DNA of 64,000 nt from Adiantum capillus-veneris (taxonomy: Eukaryota > Streptophyta > Polypodiopsida > Polypodiales > Pteridaceae), in contig CM043962.1 of the NCBI GenBank assembly GCA_014529385.2, forward strand, positions 124,108,470-124,172,469. Direction: 5' to 3'. Positions 33,839-45,081 of the stretch are shown here, piece after piece. The position numbers and the translations under genes are program-made. The stretch's first letter is position 1; each line of letters starts with the position of its first letter. Below the pieces are notes generated by a model. The model was not told the DNA's origin, made no database searches, and worked only from the letters and a program-made list of their open reading frames with translations.

Positions 33839-35281
33839 ATGGCTTTCTCTTATCCGGAGTTTCATGGAAGAAGTGATGAAGATGTGGAGGACTTTCTGGA
33901 AAAGATGGAGGTTGCCTGCATTAGAAACCAGATTCATGACCCTACGCAAATGTTACGCCTTCTCCAAATTTGTTTGAAGAGTGATGCACGAGCTTGGTCC
34001 AAAGCATTTGAAGAGGAGTTGCGTATGGCTGATCCACCTATAAGATTGAGTTGGGACAATCTAAGGCATGAATTGGAAGTGGAGTTTGTGAAGATAGAAG
34101 ATCCTGACAAGGTGTGGCAAGAACTACAGGCTTTGGTGCAAAAGGAAGGTGAGCCAGTAGATGCGTACATACGTAAGTTTTCATTGGCATGGGAGCGAAT
34201 GTGCAAGGCTTTAGCACCATAGGTACCCCCGCCTGACATCATGAAGAAGGACAAGTTCTTGGCTGGTCTTTGGGAGAATATACGTTGGAGAGTGGAGCTA
34301 AAGAAGCCTAGGACATATGAAGATGCAGTAGAGGTAGCAAGGAACAAAGAGTGGAAGTTGAGGAAAATGAGCCAGTTAGGGGTGGAGTCTTTGCCAATGA
34401 GGTCTGAATTTCATCCTATAGAGTCTTTACAAGGTCGCATGTCAGGGGTTCATCATGAACCAGTGGTTCCTGTTACTACTCAGTTTATGCCAGCAGTGGT
34501 CACTACATCGGTGCAAGATGATGGGCTACGGCAAGACATGAGGCAAGTGGTAGATTTGATGAAGAATCTCAGCCTAAACATGCTAGGTCAAGTGGGAAAT
34601 AATCGAGGTCGAGGGCGGTTTGCAAATCAGCCAGGAGGTGAAGAAAGGCCTAGGAATGGTGTTGGACAAAGCAATGGTAGGTACTGGAGGCAGACGCCCA
34701 CATGTTATAATTGTGGAGAGTTGGGTCACATCAGCCCGCAATGTGATAAGCCACCAAGGATGGGGGGAGACATGTATCCATTGCCAAGACAGGTGCTAAC
34801 TAGGTCAAATGATTATGGCATCGAAATTAAGGGAGACGAAGGAACCAGTGGACCGACCCAGGAGGAAAAGGGAAAGACAAAAGTGCTAAGTGTAGTCACC
34901 TTGGAGAAGGCATCAAAGCTAGAGGATACATTAGTGATGCCTATTGGGAAGAGGACCACAGAGGATAAGGAAGGAAGAAGTGCCCCAGGTCCTAGTAAGA
35001 AGAAAGGAAAGAGCCATGAAGGCGAGGATGTCAAGGCCAAGAGGAAAAGGAGAGCTCGTCGAAAGTTTCATGTTTCATATTTTCCACTAGGGGATGGGCA
35101 ATTAAGCTATGACTTGAAGGAGGATCTGACGAGCAGGAAGGCGGATGTTACTTTTGGGCAGCTTATAGAGATGGTGCCTAAGCTAAAGCGACAGTGGAAG
35201 AGGATGGTTAACCCAATGGAGAAAGAGCTAGAGAGAGGTTCAGTGAAGGTGTTGGCAATGGATGAGCTACCAGACATTTGA
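33839..35281 (+). pseudogene. gag: Gag of element B, one premature stop
   Basis: Starts MAFSYPEFHGRSDEDVEDF. TAG at 34220-34222 replaces the Gln codon found in element A; the frame is otherwise open to the TGA at 35279-35281. The knuckle CYNCGELGHISPQC and the basic patch KAKRKRRARRK are intact. The first 127 residues differ from element A at roughly one position in seven, whereas the rest differs at only about six positions in 346. Confidence 0.9.
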
Positions 35282-38200
35282 CCAATAGTAGATGTGTGGC
35301 ATAAAAGGAAAAATTTGGGACAAGGTTACGTGGATGGCGGAGCCCAAATATGCGTCATAACACACTCATGCGTTGAGAAGATGGGTCTCACAGTGGCTGG
35401 GGTGTCAGGGTTTCGGATCAGATTGGCAAACCATCAAAAAGTAAAATTCTTGGGTGTTGTAAAGAGCTTAGAAGTGGAGGCATATGATGCAAAGGTAGTG
35501 GTTGATTTTCATGTGATGCCAGCAGGGTTGGGAGCATATCCTATTATACTGGGCAGACCATGGTTACGTGCAGTGGGAGCTGTTCAAGATTGGCGACATG
35601 GTACGATTAGCCTCTATGGAAAGACAGGTACCAAGAAGCTTTATAATATGGACACAAGGAAACTATTAGAGGAGCTTTATGAAGATGAGGATGAGTCTAG
35701 TGATGAAGAATCTTCCACGGTGACAGATGAGGACAGTGATAGCACTACCAGTAGTGATGAGGATGCTGATGTTGCATTTCTTTTGATGGACAAAGAAATC
35801 CAGGAGATTGGTTTAGTTGCATTTGCGAATGAGGTTGAAGATGAAAGTGAAGGGCCTTATGAAGTGATTGAAGGGCTGATGCAAACCAATGTTGAGTTGT
35901 CAAAGAAGCAGGAATTGATGACACAAATGATCAGTGGAGACCTGTTAGCTATGGAGAAGGATATATATTTGCACATGCTGGCTAGTTTTCCTGATTTGTT
36001 CATTACTTCATATGAAGAGATCAGAGGGTTCAAGGGCGAAGAGATGCATATAGAGCTGAAAGAAGGTGCTAAGCCAGTGCGGCAAAGGCTAAGAAGGATG
36101 GGTCAAGAGAAAATGGAAGCCTTGCGAGAAGAGGTGGACAAGTTATTGAAGGCAGGGCTCATAGTTCTAGTGGAGACCAGAGAATGGGTGAGTCCAGTAG
36201 TAGTCAGTCCAAAGAAGGATGGGAAGTGGAGGATCTGTGTAGATTTTAAACCCTTAAATGCAGCCACTAAGAAGAACCCATATCCTCTTCCATTCATGGA
36301 TCAGATCTTGGATTCAGTGGCAGGTTATGAGAGGTACAGTGTGTGTGATGGTTTTTCAGGCTATTTTCAATTGAAGATTGCTCTTAAAGACCGCACAAAG
36401 ACAACTTTTATTATGCCATGGGGCTGCTATTGCTACACAGTATTGCCATTTGGGTTGTCAAATGGACCTTCCTTCTATCAAGAGAGAGCAAATTGGGTGT
36501 TGGAACCATTCATTGGTAGTTGTGTTAAGGCTTTTATGGATGACTTCTGTGTCTATAGCAATAGGGCTGATCACCATGAGAAGCTGCAGATGGTATTCGC
36601 TCGATATGATGAATGTGGAGGACAACTAACTCCAAAGAAATGTCATCTAGCACAGCCAAGGGTGAAGTTATTGGGCCATATGGTGTCAGAAAATGGCATT
36701 GAGGCTGATCCAGACAAGGTTAAGTCTATTATTCTTCTTCCATCACCTATGAGTACGAAGCAATTGGCAACCTTTATACACAAAGTGAAGTACATGGCAC
36801 GGTTTATTCCATTGTCTTCGCAGCTTCTTTATCCATTACAGCAAGTGGCAAAGCATGATCCATTGCAATGGGATGAGAATTGTGAAGAAGTGTTTCAAGA
36901 GGTGAAAGAGGTGTTAGGGGGGTTGTGAGCCATGCAGGCTCGTGATTGGGAGAAAGTTTTCTATGTAAATCCATGAGTAGGGGATGATGCCATTGGAGCT
37001 ATGCTATTGCAAAAGGGGAAGGGCAGCCATTATATGAGGCCAGTGTATTGTGCAAGCCGTGTGAAGTTGGTAGCGGAGAAAAAATTATCGGAAGTAGAGC
37101 TAGTGATGGCCAGTGTAATATTTGCTTGTCGACGATTTCGTCATTACTTGCTACCAGGGCCTTTTGTTTTCTTGACAAGTTATGCCTTTTTTCCACAGTT
37201 AATTAATGGTACTAACATGTCAAATGTGGTGAAGAAATGGGTAATTGAGCTGCAAGAGTTTGAGTTCTCTTTTCTAGTGGAAGATAGTACAAGGGCTACC
37301 CTAGCTGATTTGTTGACCTACAAGGAGAATCCCCTTATTGTTAAGGAAGAGGCGGTGAGAAAGGTAGTTGAAGAAGTGCCACAAATCAGCAATGCACATG
37401 TTTTGTTCTTTGATGGTTCATACAGAAACAGCCACAATGCAGCTTCAGGGGGTATAGCACTTTATGATCCAGAGGGGAAGCTAGTATGCAAGAGAGGGTT
37501 AAAATTGGATGCGCATAGTAACAATGAGGCTGAATATGCTACATTGGAAGCCGGATTACACATTTGTTTGAAGCATGGGGTTCGAAGGTTGAGCATAAAA
37601 GGTGATGCCTTGTTAGTGGTTAAGCAAGTGCTGGGTGTGTGGAAGAGCAAGAACACCTCATTGAAGGAAATGTGGTTCAGAATTAAAGGCCTGTTAAAAA
37701 AGTTTGAAGCATGGAGCATCAGACACATTGAACGTGCTCTAAATGGAGAGGCACATGAAGCAGCTCAAGGCATGGTTGGGGAGCTATTTGTGTTGAGGAC
37801 CACTTTACCTCTTTATCATGGCCGGGAAAGTTTGGCTCAAGAAGAGGAGTTTTTGCTAACAGGAATCATTCCAAAAGAGATTCAGAAGTCTAAGAAGTAT
37901 GGCTTTGTGCATAGAGCATACAGGTACAAATTGATTGGTGATGTCTTATACATGAAAGGAGCTGATCTCATGTTGAGACGTGTACCTTGGCGGGAGGAGC
38001 GTTACAGAGTGTTGGAAGAGAATCATGAAGGCGCATGTGGTGGCCATTTTTCTCTAAAGATCACCTTGCATAAGATTTTGCAAGAGGGGTATGTATGGCC
38101 TAGTTTGTACAAGGATGTTCACCATTGGTGTAGGTCTTGCAATAGGTGTCAAGCATTTGGGAAGAGAGTGTTGAAGCCAGAGCTACGAAAAACCATTATG

Positions 38201-39189
38201 GCGTTTGATGTGTTTGAAAAGTGGGGGATTGATGCAATAGGCCCGTTACCTATCACAAGCAGGGGAAAAGCTATATTTTGACGGCATTGGACTATCTTTC
38301 TAGATGGGTAGAGGCTATAGCAGTAAAACAGATCACTGCAAAAGATGTGGCAAAATTTGTGTATGATGAAATATGTTGCAAGTTTGGGGTGCCATTAGAG
38401 ATACTTTCAGATAAGGGGCCAGGATTTAGAGCTAAACTGCTAGACTTCTTATGCACAAAGATGAAGATTAGGCACCAACATACCACTTCTTAGTACCCGC
38501 AGTGTAATGGCTTAAATGAAAGATTCAATGGTGACTTGGTACAAATTCTTTCTAAAGTGACAGAGCACCAAGGAAAGAATTGGGATTTGGAATTTCCTAG
38601 TGCATTATGGGCTTACCGTACTTCGGTGAAGACAGGTACAGGGTTTACTCCATTTCATTTGGTGTATGGAAAAGAAGCACTATTGCCTGTGGAAGTAGAG
38701 TTGCCTGCGGTCAAGATGTTAGAGAAGTTGCTTGGGGCGCCTAGTGATGCATTCAAAGAGAGGCTCTTGCAGTTACAAGAGGTCCAGTTGGATAGGATGA
38801 GCGCATTGGAGCATTATGGGCAGATGCAGGATAAGGCTTTGGCAAAGATAAATGAAAAGGTTAAAAGTAAGGGTATCAAGAAACATGACTTGGTTTTGCG
38901 CTACAATAGTAAGCTGGACAACACCTTCCAAAAGAAGTTTCAAATTAAGTGGGAAGGCCCTTTCAAGGTAGCAGAGTGTTTTCTAAATGGCACATATCAG
39001 CTGGCTAACCTGGATGGTGTTCTACATAAATCAAGGGTAAATGGGTTGCGTCTTAAATTGTATCATGCTAGATTGATGATGGTGGAGCAAGATGAACTGT
39101 CTGTGGATCAAGCAGTGTTGGAGAGGGATGAGGAGACCTGTGATGCAGCGAGTCTCATATCTCTCTTTGCTGCTACTGATCATGAATGA
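35282..39189 (+). pseudogene. pol: Pol of element B: protease, RT, double RNase H, integrase
   Basis: Continues in the gag frame after TGA. Protease GYVDGGAQICVIT; RT is intact through the site where element A has its frameshift (TVLPFGLSNGPSFYQ, FMDDFCVYS). TGA at 36926-36928 and at about 36974 lie between RT and RNase H. The second RNase H is open (VLFFDGSYRN, NNEAEYATLEAG, IKGDALLVVKQ). A one-base deletion near 38270 (GGGGAAAAGC versus GGGGAAAAAGC in A) breaks the integrase core, and TAG at 38491 replaces a Tyr codon. Integrase motifs LSDKGPGF and GLNERFNG remain. Non-functional. Confidence 0.9.
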
Positions 39190-39200
39190 TCTAGCAGGCT

Positions 39201-39217
39201 AGGGGATGGGCAAATTA
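39201..39217 (+). promoter_or_regulatory. Polypurine tract of element B
   Basis: AGGGGATGGGCAAATTA directly before the 3' LTR. Confidence 0.75.
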
Positions 39218-40359
39218 TGTCAAGAGTTTTTTCGAGCAAGGAATTGCACATATGTACATACACATGCATGGTGCATCAAATAAAGGATTGCCCATTTTCC
39301 TTAGCCAGGTGGTTACGTGGGGCCCACATGTGTACAGGTAGGACAGCATGTACATAGTGCATCGATTTTCACTATCACCAGTACCAGTATGTTTTTTCTA
39401 CAATAATGAGGAGTTTATAGCGCGTAAAAATTCTCGAGGAAGCTATCCGCGGGCCGAAGACATGAGGTCAGCAGGTGCGTCAGATGGCATCTAGTGGCGT
39501 CAGGAGGGCGAACGGGGTCAATATTTGCACGCGGATGAGGACGGACACAACGTGGGTGTTTTCTTGTGAGAGTTATGCAAAAAGGTCATCATTAGGACCA
39601 CTTTTTGGGGCCACTTCACGTGGTGGCGGGACGCATTATTGGAAAAAGCTGAGTGACAGGTGTGCGTATGGATGCAAAAAAGTGACAACTATGCACTACG
39701 AGGTCAGTTTTTGGCCTGTTCGGGGTCCGTTTGAGGTCATCTAAAAGGCCACGGGTGCCCAACTAATAAAGCTAAGTGTGGGAACTGAAAAAACTGAGAG
39801 AAGACCAGAAAAAACGTGGAGAAGAGAGGAGGAACAGCTGCAGCTGTGTTTTTGCTCATTTTGGAGCCTGTTTTGGCCGTAAACTGCTCATCCGAGGTCG
39901 GATTTGAGCACTTTGACATTGTAGACTGAGGTTTTGGGCCATTCCGGACGCGATGGCGCTGTCCATTTCACCAAATTACTCACTCTTTTCCTGCTATTTT
40001 TTCTGTGTAAGTTTCTCCTATGAGCGAAGTTTCTGCTCTAGTTTGTGATTGTATCTGGCTTATTTTACCCATATTGTGTGAGCTATTTGCCCCATTGGTG
40101 CTGGCCCAAGCTCAATTGTATCTAAACATCAGACATTCTCCTCTTTTGAGCTGAGTTTTTTGGGTGTGTGTGTGTGTGTGTGTCTACGTGGAGTGGGCAA
40201 GTGGATAGTCTCTCTCCTCTCACTCCAGAGGTGTGTTCCCTGTCTCGGCCAGGTGTGTTGTGTAAGCCGAGTGGTGCCCCATAGTGTGTGTGTATATCCT
40301 TCCAAGAGTGTGTGTCGGGTCGTTATAGAGGCGCTGTGTGTATTTTCATCCCGCTCACA
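39218..40359 (+). repeat. 3' LTR of element B
   Basis: Begins TGTCAAGAGTTTTTTCGAGC and ends CGCTCACA, followed by ACGT. Confidence 0.95.
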
Positions 40360-40363
40360 ACGT

Positions 40364-40565
40364 GTGCGTGTGTGTGTGTGCACACACGCACACACACGCT
40401 GCACGCAGGCGTGTGTGTATGTGTGCCACACACACACACACGCTACATTGAGGCGCGTATGTGTGGTGCACACACGCACGCCAGCGTGTGTGTGTGTACA
40501 CACACACGCGCCCATGTGTGTGTGTGCGTTTGTGTTTGTGTGTGTGTCCACACACACACACACAA
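40364..40565. repeat. Inverted GT/CA tracts
   Basis: Alternating blocks of GTGTGTGT and CACACACA (at least four switches) can fold on themselves and are alternating purine-pyrimidine. This is the far-side continuation of the microsatellite split by element B. Confidence 0.9.
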
Positions 40566-40950
40566 GTGGCAAGGCACGTGGACACGCTGGCGCAGGTGCC
40601 CGTTGCGTATCCACGTGGTAGTCCACGTGGCCACGCACACTGGTACGCAGGCAATGAGCTGGCCACGTGTTCTGTCGCAGGGAAGAGTACACGTGGCACT
40701 GCGCTTGGTGACATTTTTGGTGCCACGTGTCATGCCACGTGTACTGTCGTCCAACGATAGTACACGTGGCAGGACATGTGGTCAGCTCATTGCCTGCGTG
40801 GCAGTGCGCATGGCGACGTAGCCGGCCACGTGTACTATCGTCGAGCGATGATACACATGGACACGCACGCCACCGTGTCCACGTGGACTACCGTGGGCGC
40901 GTGGGCGCCACTTTGCCCAGAGGCAAAGTACACACAGACACCCACGTGCC
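40566..40950. repeat. CACGTG-rich GC block
   Basis: About eleven CACGTG hexamers in roughly 370 bp (near 40575, 40613, 40622, 40662, 40690, 40724, 40735, 40763, 40825, 40889, 40942), many within CCACGTGT/ACACGTGG pairs separated by related words (GTACTGTCGTC, GATAGTACACGTGG). CACGTG is the plant G-box, but no gene start is apparent, so a palindromic satellite is as likely as a control region. Confidence 0.7.
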
Positions 40951-40957
40951 CATGGCG

Positions 40958-41025
40958 AGCGTGTTGGCCATGGGTGGGCACACGCTCCCGTGTGGAGCGT
41001 GTGCCCGCCCATGGCCAACGCGCTG
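40958..41025. repeat. Long GC-rich inverted repeat (hairpin)
   Basis: Arms of about 30 nt (GGCCATGGGTGGGCACACG... and ...CGTGTGCCCGCCCATGGCC) around a 7-nt loop CCGTGTG, with about three mismatches. Confidence 0.85.
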
Positions 41026-41039
41026 GCGATGGACGAGTG

Positions 41040-41410
41040 GCCGCCCATTCTGCTCCGCTCCTCCCTCCCCTCCGTCCGCCCCTGCCTCCGCTCCTGCGCC
41101 CCTTTGCCCCCCCCCCCAAGCTGCGGCCTTCGCCTACCCCCGCCTTTGCTCCGCTCCTACGTCCCCCTTGCCCCCCCCCCCCCCGCCAAGCTGCGGCCTC
41201 CGCCCGCCTACGCCCCCCTTGCCCCTTGCCCGGCCTGCCTGCCCCCGCCTCCGCTGTCCCCTTGCCCCGCCCACTCCTGCGCCGCCTTGCCCCCCCCCCC
41301 CCCCAAACCTCTGCCCCCACCCAACCTCCGCCTCCGCCCCTACTGGCGGCTCTGCACTCAAAACCCGGCCGCCCATTGCCCTGGTCTCTCTCCCTCTGCC
41401 GCCCTTGCAT
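41040..41410. repeat. C-tract minisatellite
   Basis: Three runs of 12-14 C (about 41106, 41170, 41290), the first two followed by AAGCTGCGGCC, in CTCCGCCC-rich DNA. The Pro-rich open frames through it are compositional artefacts. 41411-41655 is by contrast AT-rich and shows nothing. Confidence 0.85.
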
Positions 41411-41655
41411 TAGTGCCTTGCTTCCATCCACGCAAAATGCTCTAGCCCGTGATCACCCACACAGTCACAAACAAATATTTTGTAACAAATTTTTATTATA
41501 AAATATTTCATATTTTTTAACATTATTTTTTTAATTAATAAAATAATATTAATTTTAAATTTATAACGGCTAGTTATTAGATGTGAGTATATAATCAATT
41601 TGTTTTAGCTTATACAATGTGATCTTGTGCTTAATTATTTGCTTAGCATATTATT

Positions 41656-42222
41656 ATGGCTTGCTCTTTATTTTTGTTGGGTAAAGAGTTTTCTTATCCT
41701 TTTTACAATGGTAAATTCATAATATCAAAATCATTTCTTTTAGAATTAATTTCTCCAATGCAATTTATAACTTTAGATGTTGTTATCGAAGTAGGTGATA
41801 TTGAAATGAATTTGCCTTTTGAGAGGACTCTGAACAATTTGGGTGAATTCATCTATGTATTGGATGAGCAGCTTTCACGTAAATACAAAGTCAACGTATC
41901 TCATCAAACACAGTATGCCGGCTCACCTAGCATGATTCCTATTTCCATTGTGGATAGTCCGTCAAAGATGCAATTCGGTCCAAAGGAGTTAATAGATCTA
42001 TGTACCCCCCCTCGAGTTTTGCCCTCAAACAACTTCAAAAGGAGTACAAGACAAAAGCTCTTACAGGCCGAGAAGAAGGGCACATTGACAAAGCTGTTAA
42101 TGCAAATCAAAGTAGTGGAACAAGTTACAGAGATTCCAAGGTCTTACAATGGAGATCTCGTTCTAGAATTTCCACCAACCATGGAAAAGTTGCACCATAT
42201 GGATGTGATGGAGCATAAGTAG
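41656..42222 (+). CDS. Unrecognised ORF, probably transposon-derived fragment
   Basis: 188 codons from a real ATG to TAG. Not recognised. It has a mixed hydrophobic N-terminus (SLFLLGKEFSYPFYNGK), ERTLNNLGEFIYVLDEQL, and a basic region (NNFKRSTRQKLLQAEKKG). After the TAG the same frame stays open to the border of the next element (42382) and encodes CIGSLKCMNEQCVRLVYYH, a Cys-x5-Cys-x4-Cys arrangement resembling zinc-binding pieces of transposon proteins. So this may be the front of a longer gene cut by a stop and by the LTR element at 42383. AT-rich surroundings and normal codon content fit a decayed real gene; chance is not excluded. Confidence 0.35.
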   Translation: MACSLFLLGKEFSYPFYNGKFIISKSFLLELISPMQFITLDVVIEVGDIEMNLPFERTLNNLGEFIYVLDEQLSRKYKVNVSHQTQYAGSPSMIPISIVDSPSKMQFGPKELIDLCTPPRVLPSNNFKRSTRQKLLQAEKKGTLTKLLMQIKVVEQVTEIPRSYNGDLVLEFPPTMEKLHHMDVMEHK

Positions 42223-42382
42223 GATCCTCATTTGTGGTCGAAGCCTACTACATCCAATATTGTATTTGCAGGTGTAGTGCGTCTTAGTCATTGCATAGGA
42301 TCTCTCAAGTGCATGAATGAACAATGTGTCCGCTTGGTTTATTACCATATTCCCAATACAAGTCATTTCAACGGGTACATAC

Positions 42383-44493
42383 TGAGGCGGTTCGGGGCGG
42401 GCAACAAGAAGAGCGGCCTCTAAACACCCTTCAAGGCTCCCGTGCTGCTCAATTGGGGCTGGGGCAAGCACAATCAGAGACAATGATAACCCACATCCAG
42501 AAACCAAACAAGAAAAGGGGCACCACCTAGTTGTAGATGCGAACTAGGACGCACGTGATATCTCCTTGTACTCAAACGCACAAAGAGAGGGGAATGCAAG
42601 ATAGCCACACACACCAAACACAAACATTCACCACGCCAGAGAGAGGTAAAGAGAACAAATCAACTTGAGCAACTCAGTCTTAGCCTTAAAGACTAGATGC
42701 ACACAAAGCTTGATGAGAAATAGAGAGACAACACAAAACTTGATCTTGTTGCCAATACAAAAATTGTCTTAGGGTCACGGGAGCCCTCTCACCGAGCACC
42801 CTCTTACAATTGACTTTTTAGGCAAACAATTCAACAAGCTCTCAAACCATCAAGCATGAAATAGCACAACAGACTTTAAGGACAATATACCTTCAACCAC
42901 GTGATGAGCCAACTTATCAAGTCAATTTGGAGAGAAGAGTCGTAGTTGCAGCATACAATTGCACCCAAAACTATGAATCTTATTTATGGACAAGAGTAGG
43001 CTACAAGTGTGATGCTGAGTATAGTATCACTCCACTCCTCCAGATAGCATAATTAACTTCAAGCTTCTCCATGCACCTATGCGTAGTGATGGAATAGAGC
43101 ACTCACAATGCACACACTCTAGACAACTAGGCTTGAAGAGTGGTGTGTTATGTGTTGAGAATGGTGTGGTGTGGTGTGATCATGTGATGATTTATAAGGG
43201 AGAGAAGGGCTCTATTTATAGGTTTTACAATCCCCGATTAAGATTAGACCTAATCAGGTTTATTTGAAGAAATCAAAGATTATGCATATTTTTTAAATAA
43301 AATAAAATAAGGGTGGGTCTCTCTTATCCTTTGAGTCACATGTATGTGGGCTCAAGGGAAGAGAATTATTGAGGATGAAAGGAGAGAGGATTGAGTGAAT
43401 AATTTGGGAGTGCCTACTCTAGTAGAGAGTGCATTTTACAATAAGGTTAGTGGTTAGTAGTTAGTAATTATCACTACAAAATATTTACAAAATCATTCAC
43501 CAAATGGTGAGATATATGATGAGAAAAGTTAGAGAAGAGATGAGCTTGTAAAGAGAGGTTGAAGCTTTGGAGAAGTTGACATTCACCTCTTTCCAGCACT
43601 GGAAGAAGAAGCGGTCAGCATGGCGAAGTAGCGCGTGTCGATGAAGCTATGTTATCCTCAAACCTTGGAAAATTCATGATAAAAGCCTTCATTTGCAGAG
43701 GTTAACCTTGGATTTTTGCTGATTTTTTGAATTTCTTTACAAAGCTGAAGAGAGTATGGTAATATGGACATATATGTAGAGACAAAGGGGGACACATAGG
43801 GTGTAGAAATGGAGGATGAATGCTATGGAGGTGTGAGAGAAGTGGCAATGGTGAAGAGGGTGAATTAGGACATGGGAGTCTCAGGTTTGGGAGTGGGAAG
43901 GAGAGGGAGGAGTGTGTAAGAGTGAGTAGGTGTGTGGAAGGGTGAGAGAAATAGGAAGTTTTTTTGATGTATGAGGTGGCAGTTTTGAACTCGGCCATAA
44001 ATTTCATGTAAAATCTCCCTTGACTTCAAAATTTATGAAAAAAGTATGGAAAATACTTCGGCGCACGAGCTACGTTTTGTCGTTTGGAAGTATCCTCAAA
44101 TTCGGATCATAAGAAGGTGCCAAAATTTGAGCAAAAATTTATCCCTGCAGCACCTAATAAAGCTTGAAGTGAACCACTATTTGTTTCTTTTTCCTTTGTA
44201 GTCTTCCAAGTGAGCCCCCCATACATCAACCATGATATACTTGTGGGGTAAGAAGATAGGCTAGCTAGTCATGAAAAATGCACACATGGGATGCATGGTG
44301 GCAAAAAATATATAAAATAAAAGGAGGAAAATCATGAGGGAAGGGACCCTCAGTTATTCTCTACTTTGAGTAATTCATGGAATTTATTTGAAGATAAAAT
44401 CTATGTACTTGTGAATATTTAACTGGAAGGGATGAAAAATAAATAAATAAATAAATATGACGGAGCCGATAAGGTTATTGGTGAATTTTTACA
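42383..44493 (-). repeat. 3' LTR (left copy) of the gag-only element
   Basis: On the plus strand from TGAGGCGGTTCGGGGCGGGC to GGTGAATTTTTACA; as minus-strand LTR it is TGTAAAAATTCACC...CCGCCTCA. Contains the TATA-like TCTATTTATAGG and a long AT-rich part. The similarity to the right copy extends 5 bp further (ATGAA). Confidence 0.88.
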
Positions 44494-45081
44494 ATGAAGT
44501 CACATAAAGGTTTTTCAAGGCTTGTGTGAGTTGAGCTTAAGGGATAGAATGATAGTAAAATATGTATAAGAAATGACACGTGATGGAAGTTAGCATACTT
44601 AGGCCTGATAACGCACACCTAGGAATATATATTTATATAAATACAAAAAAATTGAGAAAAAAAAACATTTTATACTTAGGTCCTTTATTTGATAGAAAAT
44701 ATTTACATATAAAGAGGACCGTAATATTATATATTTATTTTTTTGGTCTCGTAGCCTAATGACTCGCTCAATGATTTGATATAAAAAAATATGATAAAAA
44801 CATAAGCACACGCACACTATTTATACTGAAAAAGCGACCCTAGTCATTGTGCTAGGGTATTTTTGTGGGGTGAAATAGATTCTTAAAATTATTTTATGAG
44901 AGCCGAAAAATGGCTATCATTAGCCCCCCCCTTAGATAATGGTACATTCATGTACCATTTATCCGATCATACAACATGTAGATTGTGTAACGTCTGTCTT
45001 TGTCTGCTCTCATCTTTGTATGATTAAGAAACCTTGTGTTATATGAAAGGTTCTCAGAGCCAATAGCAGGATGTAATGAAG
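44494..45081 (-). other. 3' untranslated region of the gag-only element
   Basis: AT-rich, no coding signal. Contains a C7 run (44925-44932) and no purine-rich tract next to the LTR. Confidence 0.6.

Larger units (their letters stand above)
31668..40359 (+). mobile_element. Tat-like Ty3/gypsy retrotransposon, element B (full length, more decayed)
   Basis: LTRs of 1142 bp each (31668-32809 and 39218-40359), PBS, leader ORF, gag, pol with double RNase H, PPT. ACGT flanks it on both sides (31664-31667 and 40360-40363). It is close kin of element A but its LTRs are a distinguishable subtype (TTTTTTCGAGC instead of TTTTTTGGAGC). Lesions: TAG in gag (34220), TGA at 36926 and about 36974, a one-base deletion near 38270, TAG at 38491. 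Confidence 0.93.

Noticed and set aside
40129-41501. Several long Pro/Arg/Cys-rich open frames (up to about 240 codons)
   Set aside because: GC- and C-tract composition keeps all frames open on both strands; no motif and no homology between frames.
43079-43267. 62-codon frame present in both LTR copies (also 48151-48339)
   Set aside because: Duplicated only because it lies in the LTR; no motif, and the LTR is the regulatory repeat.
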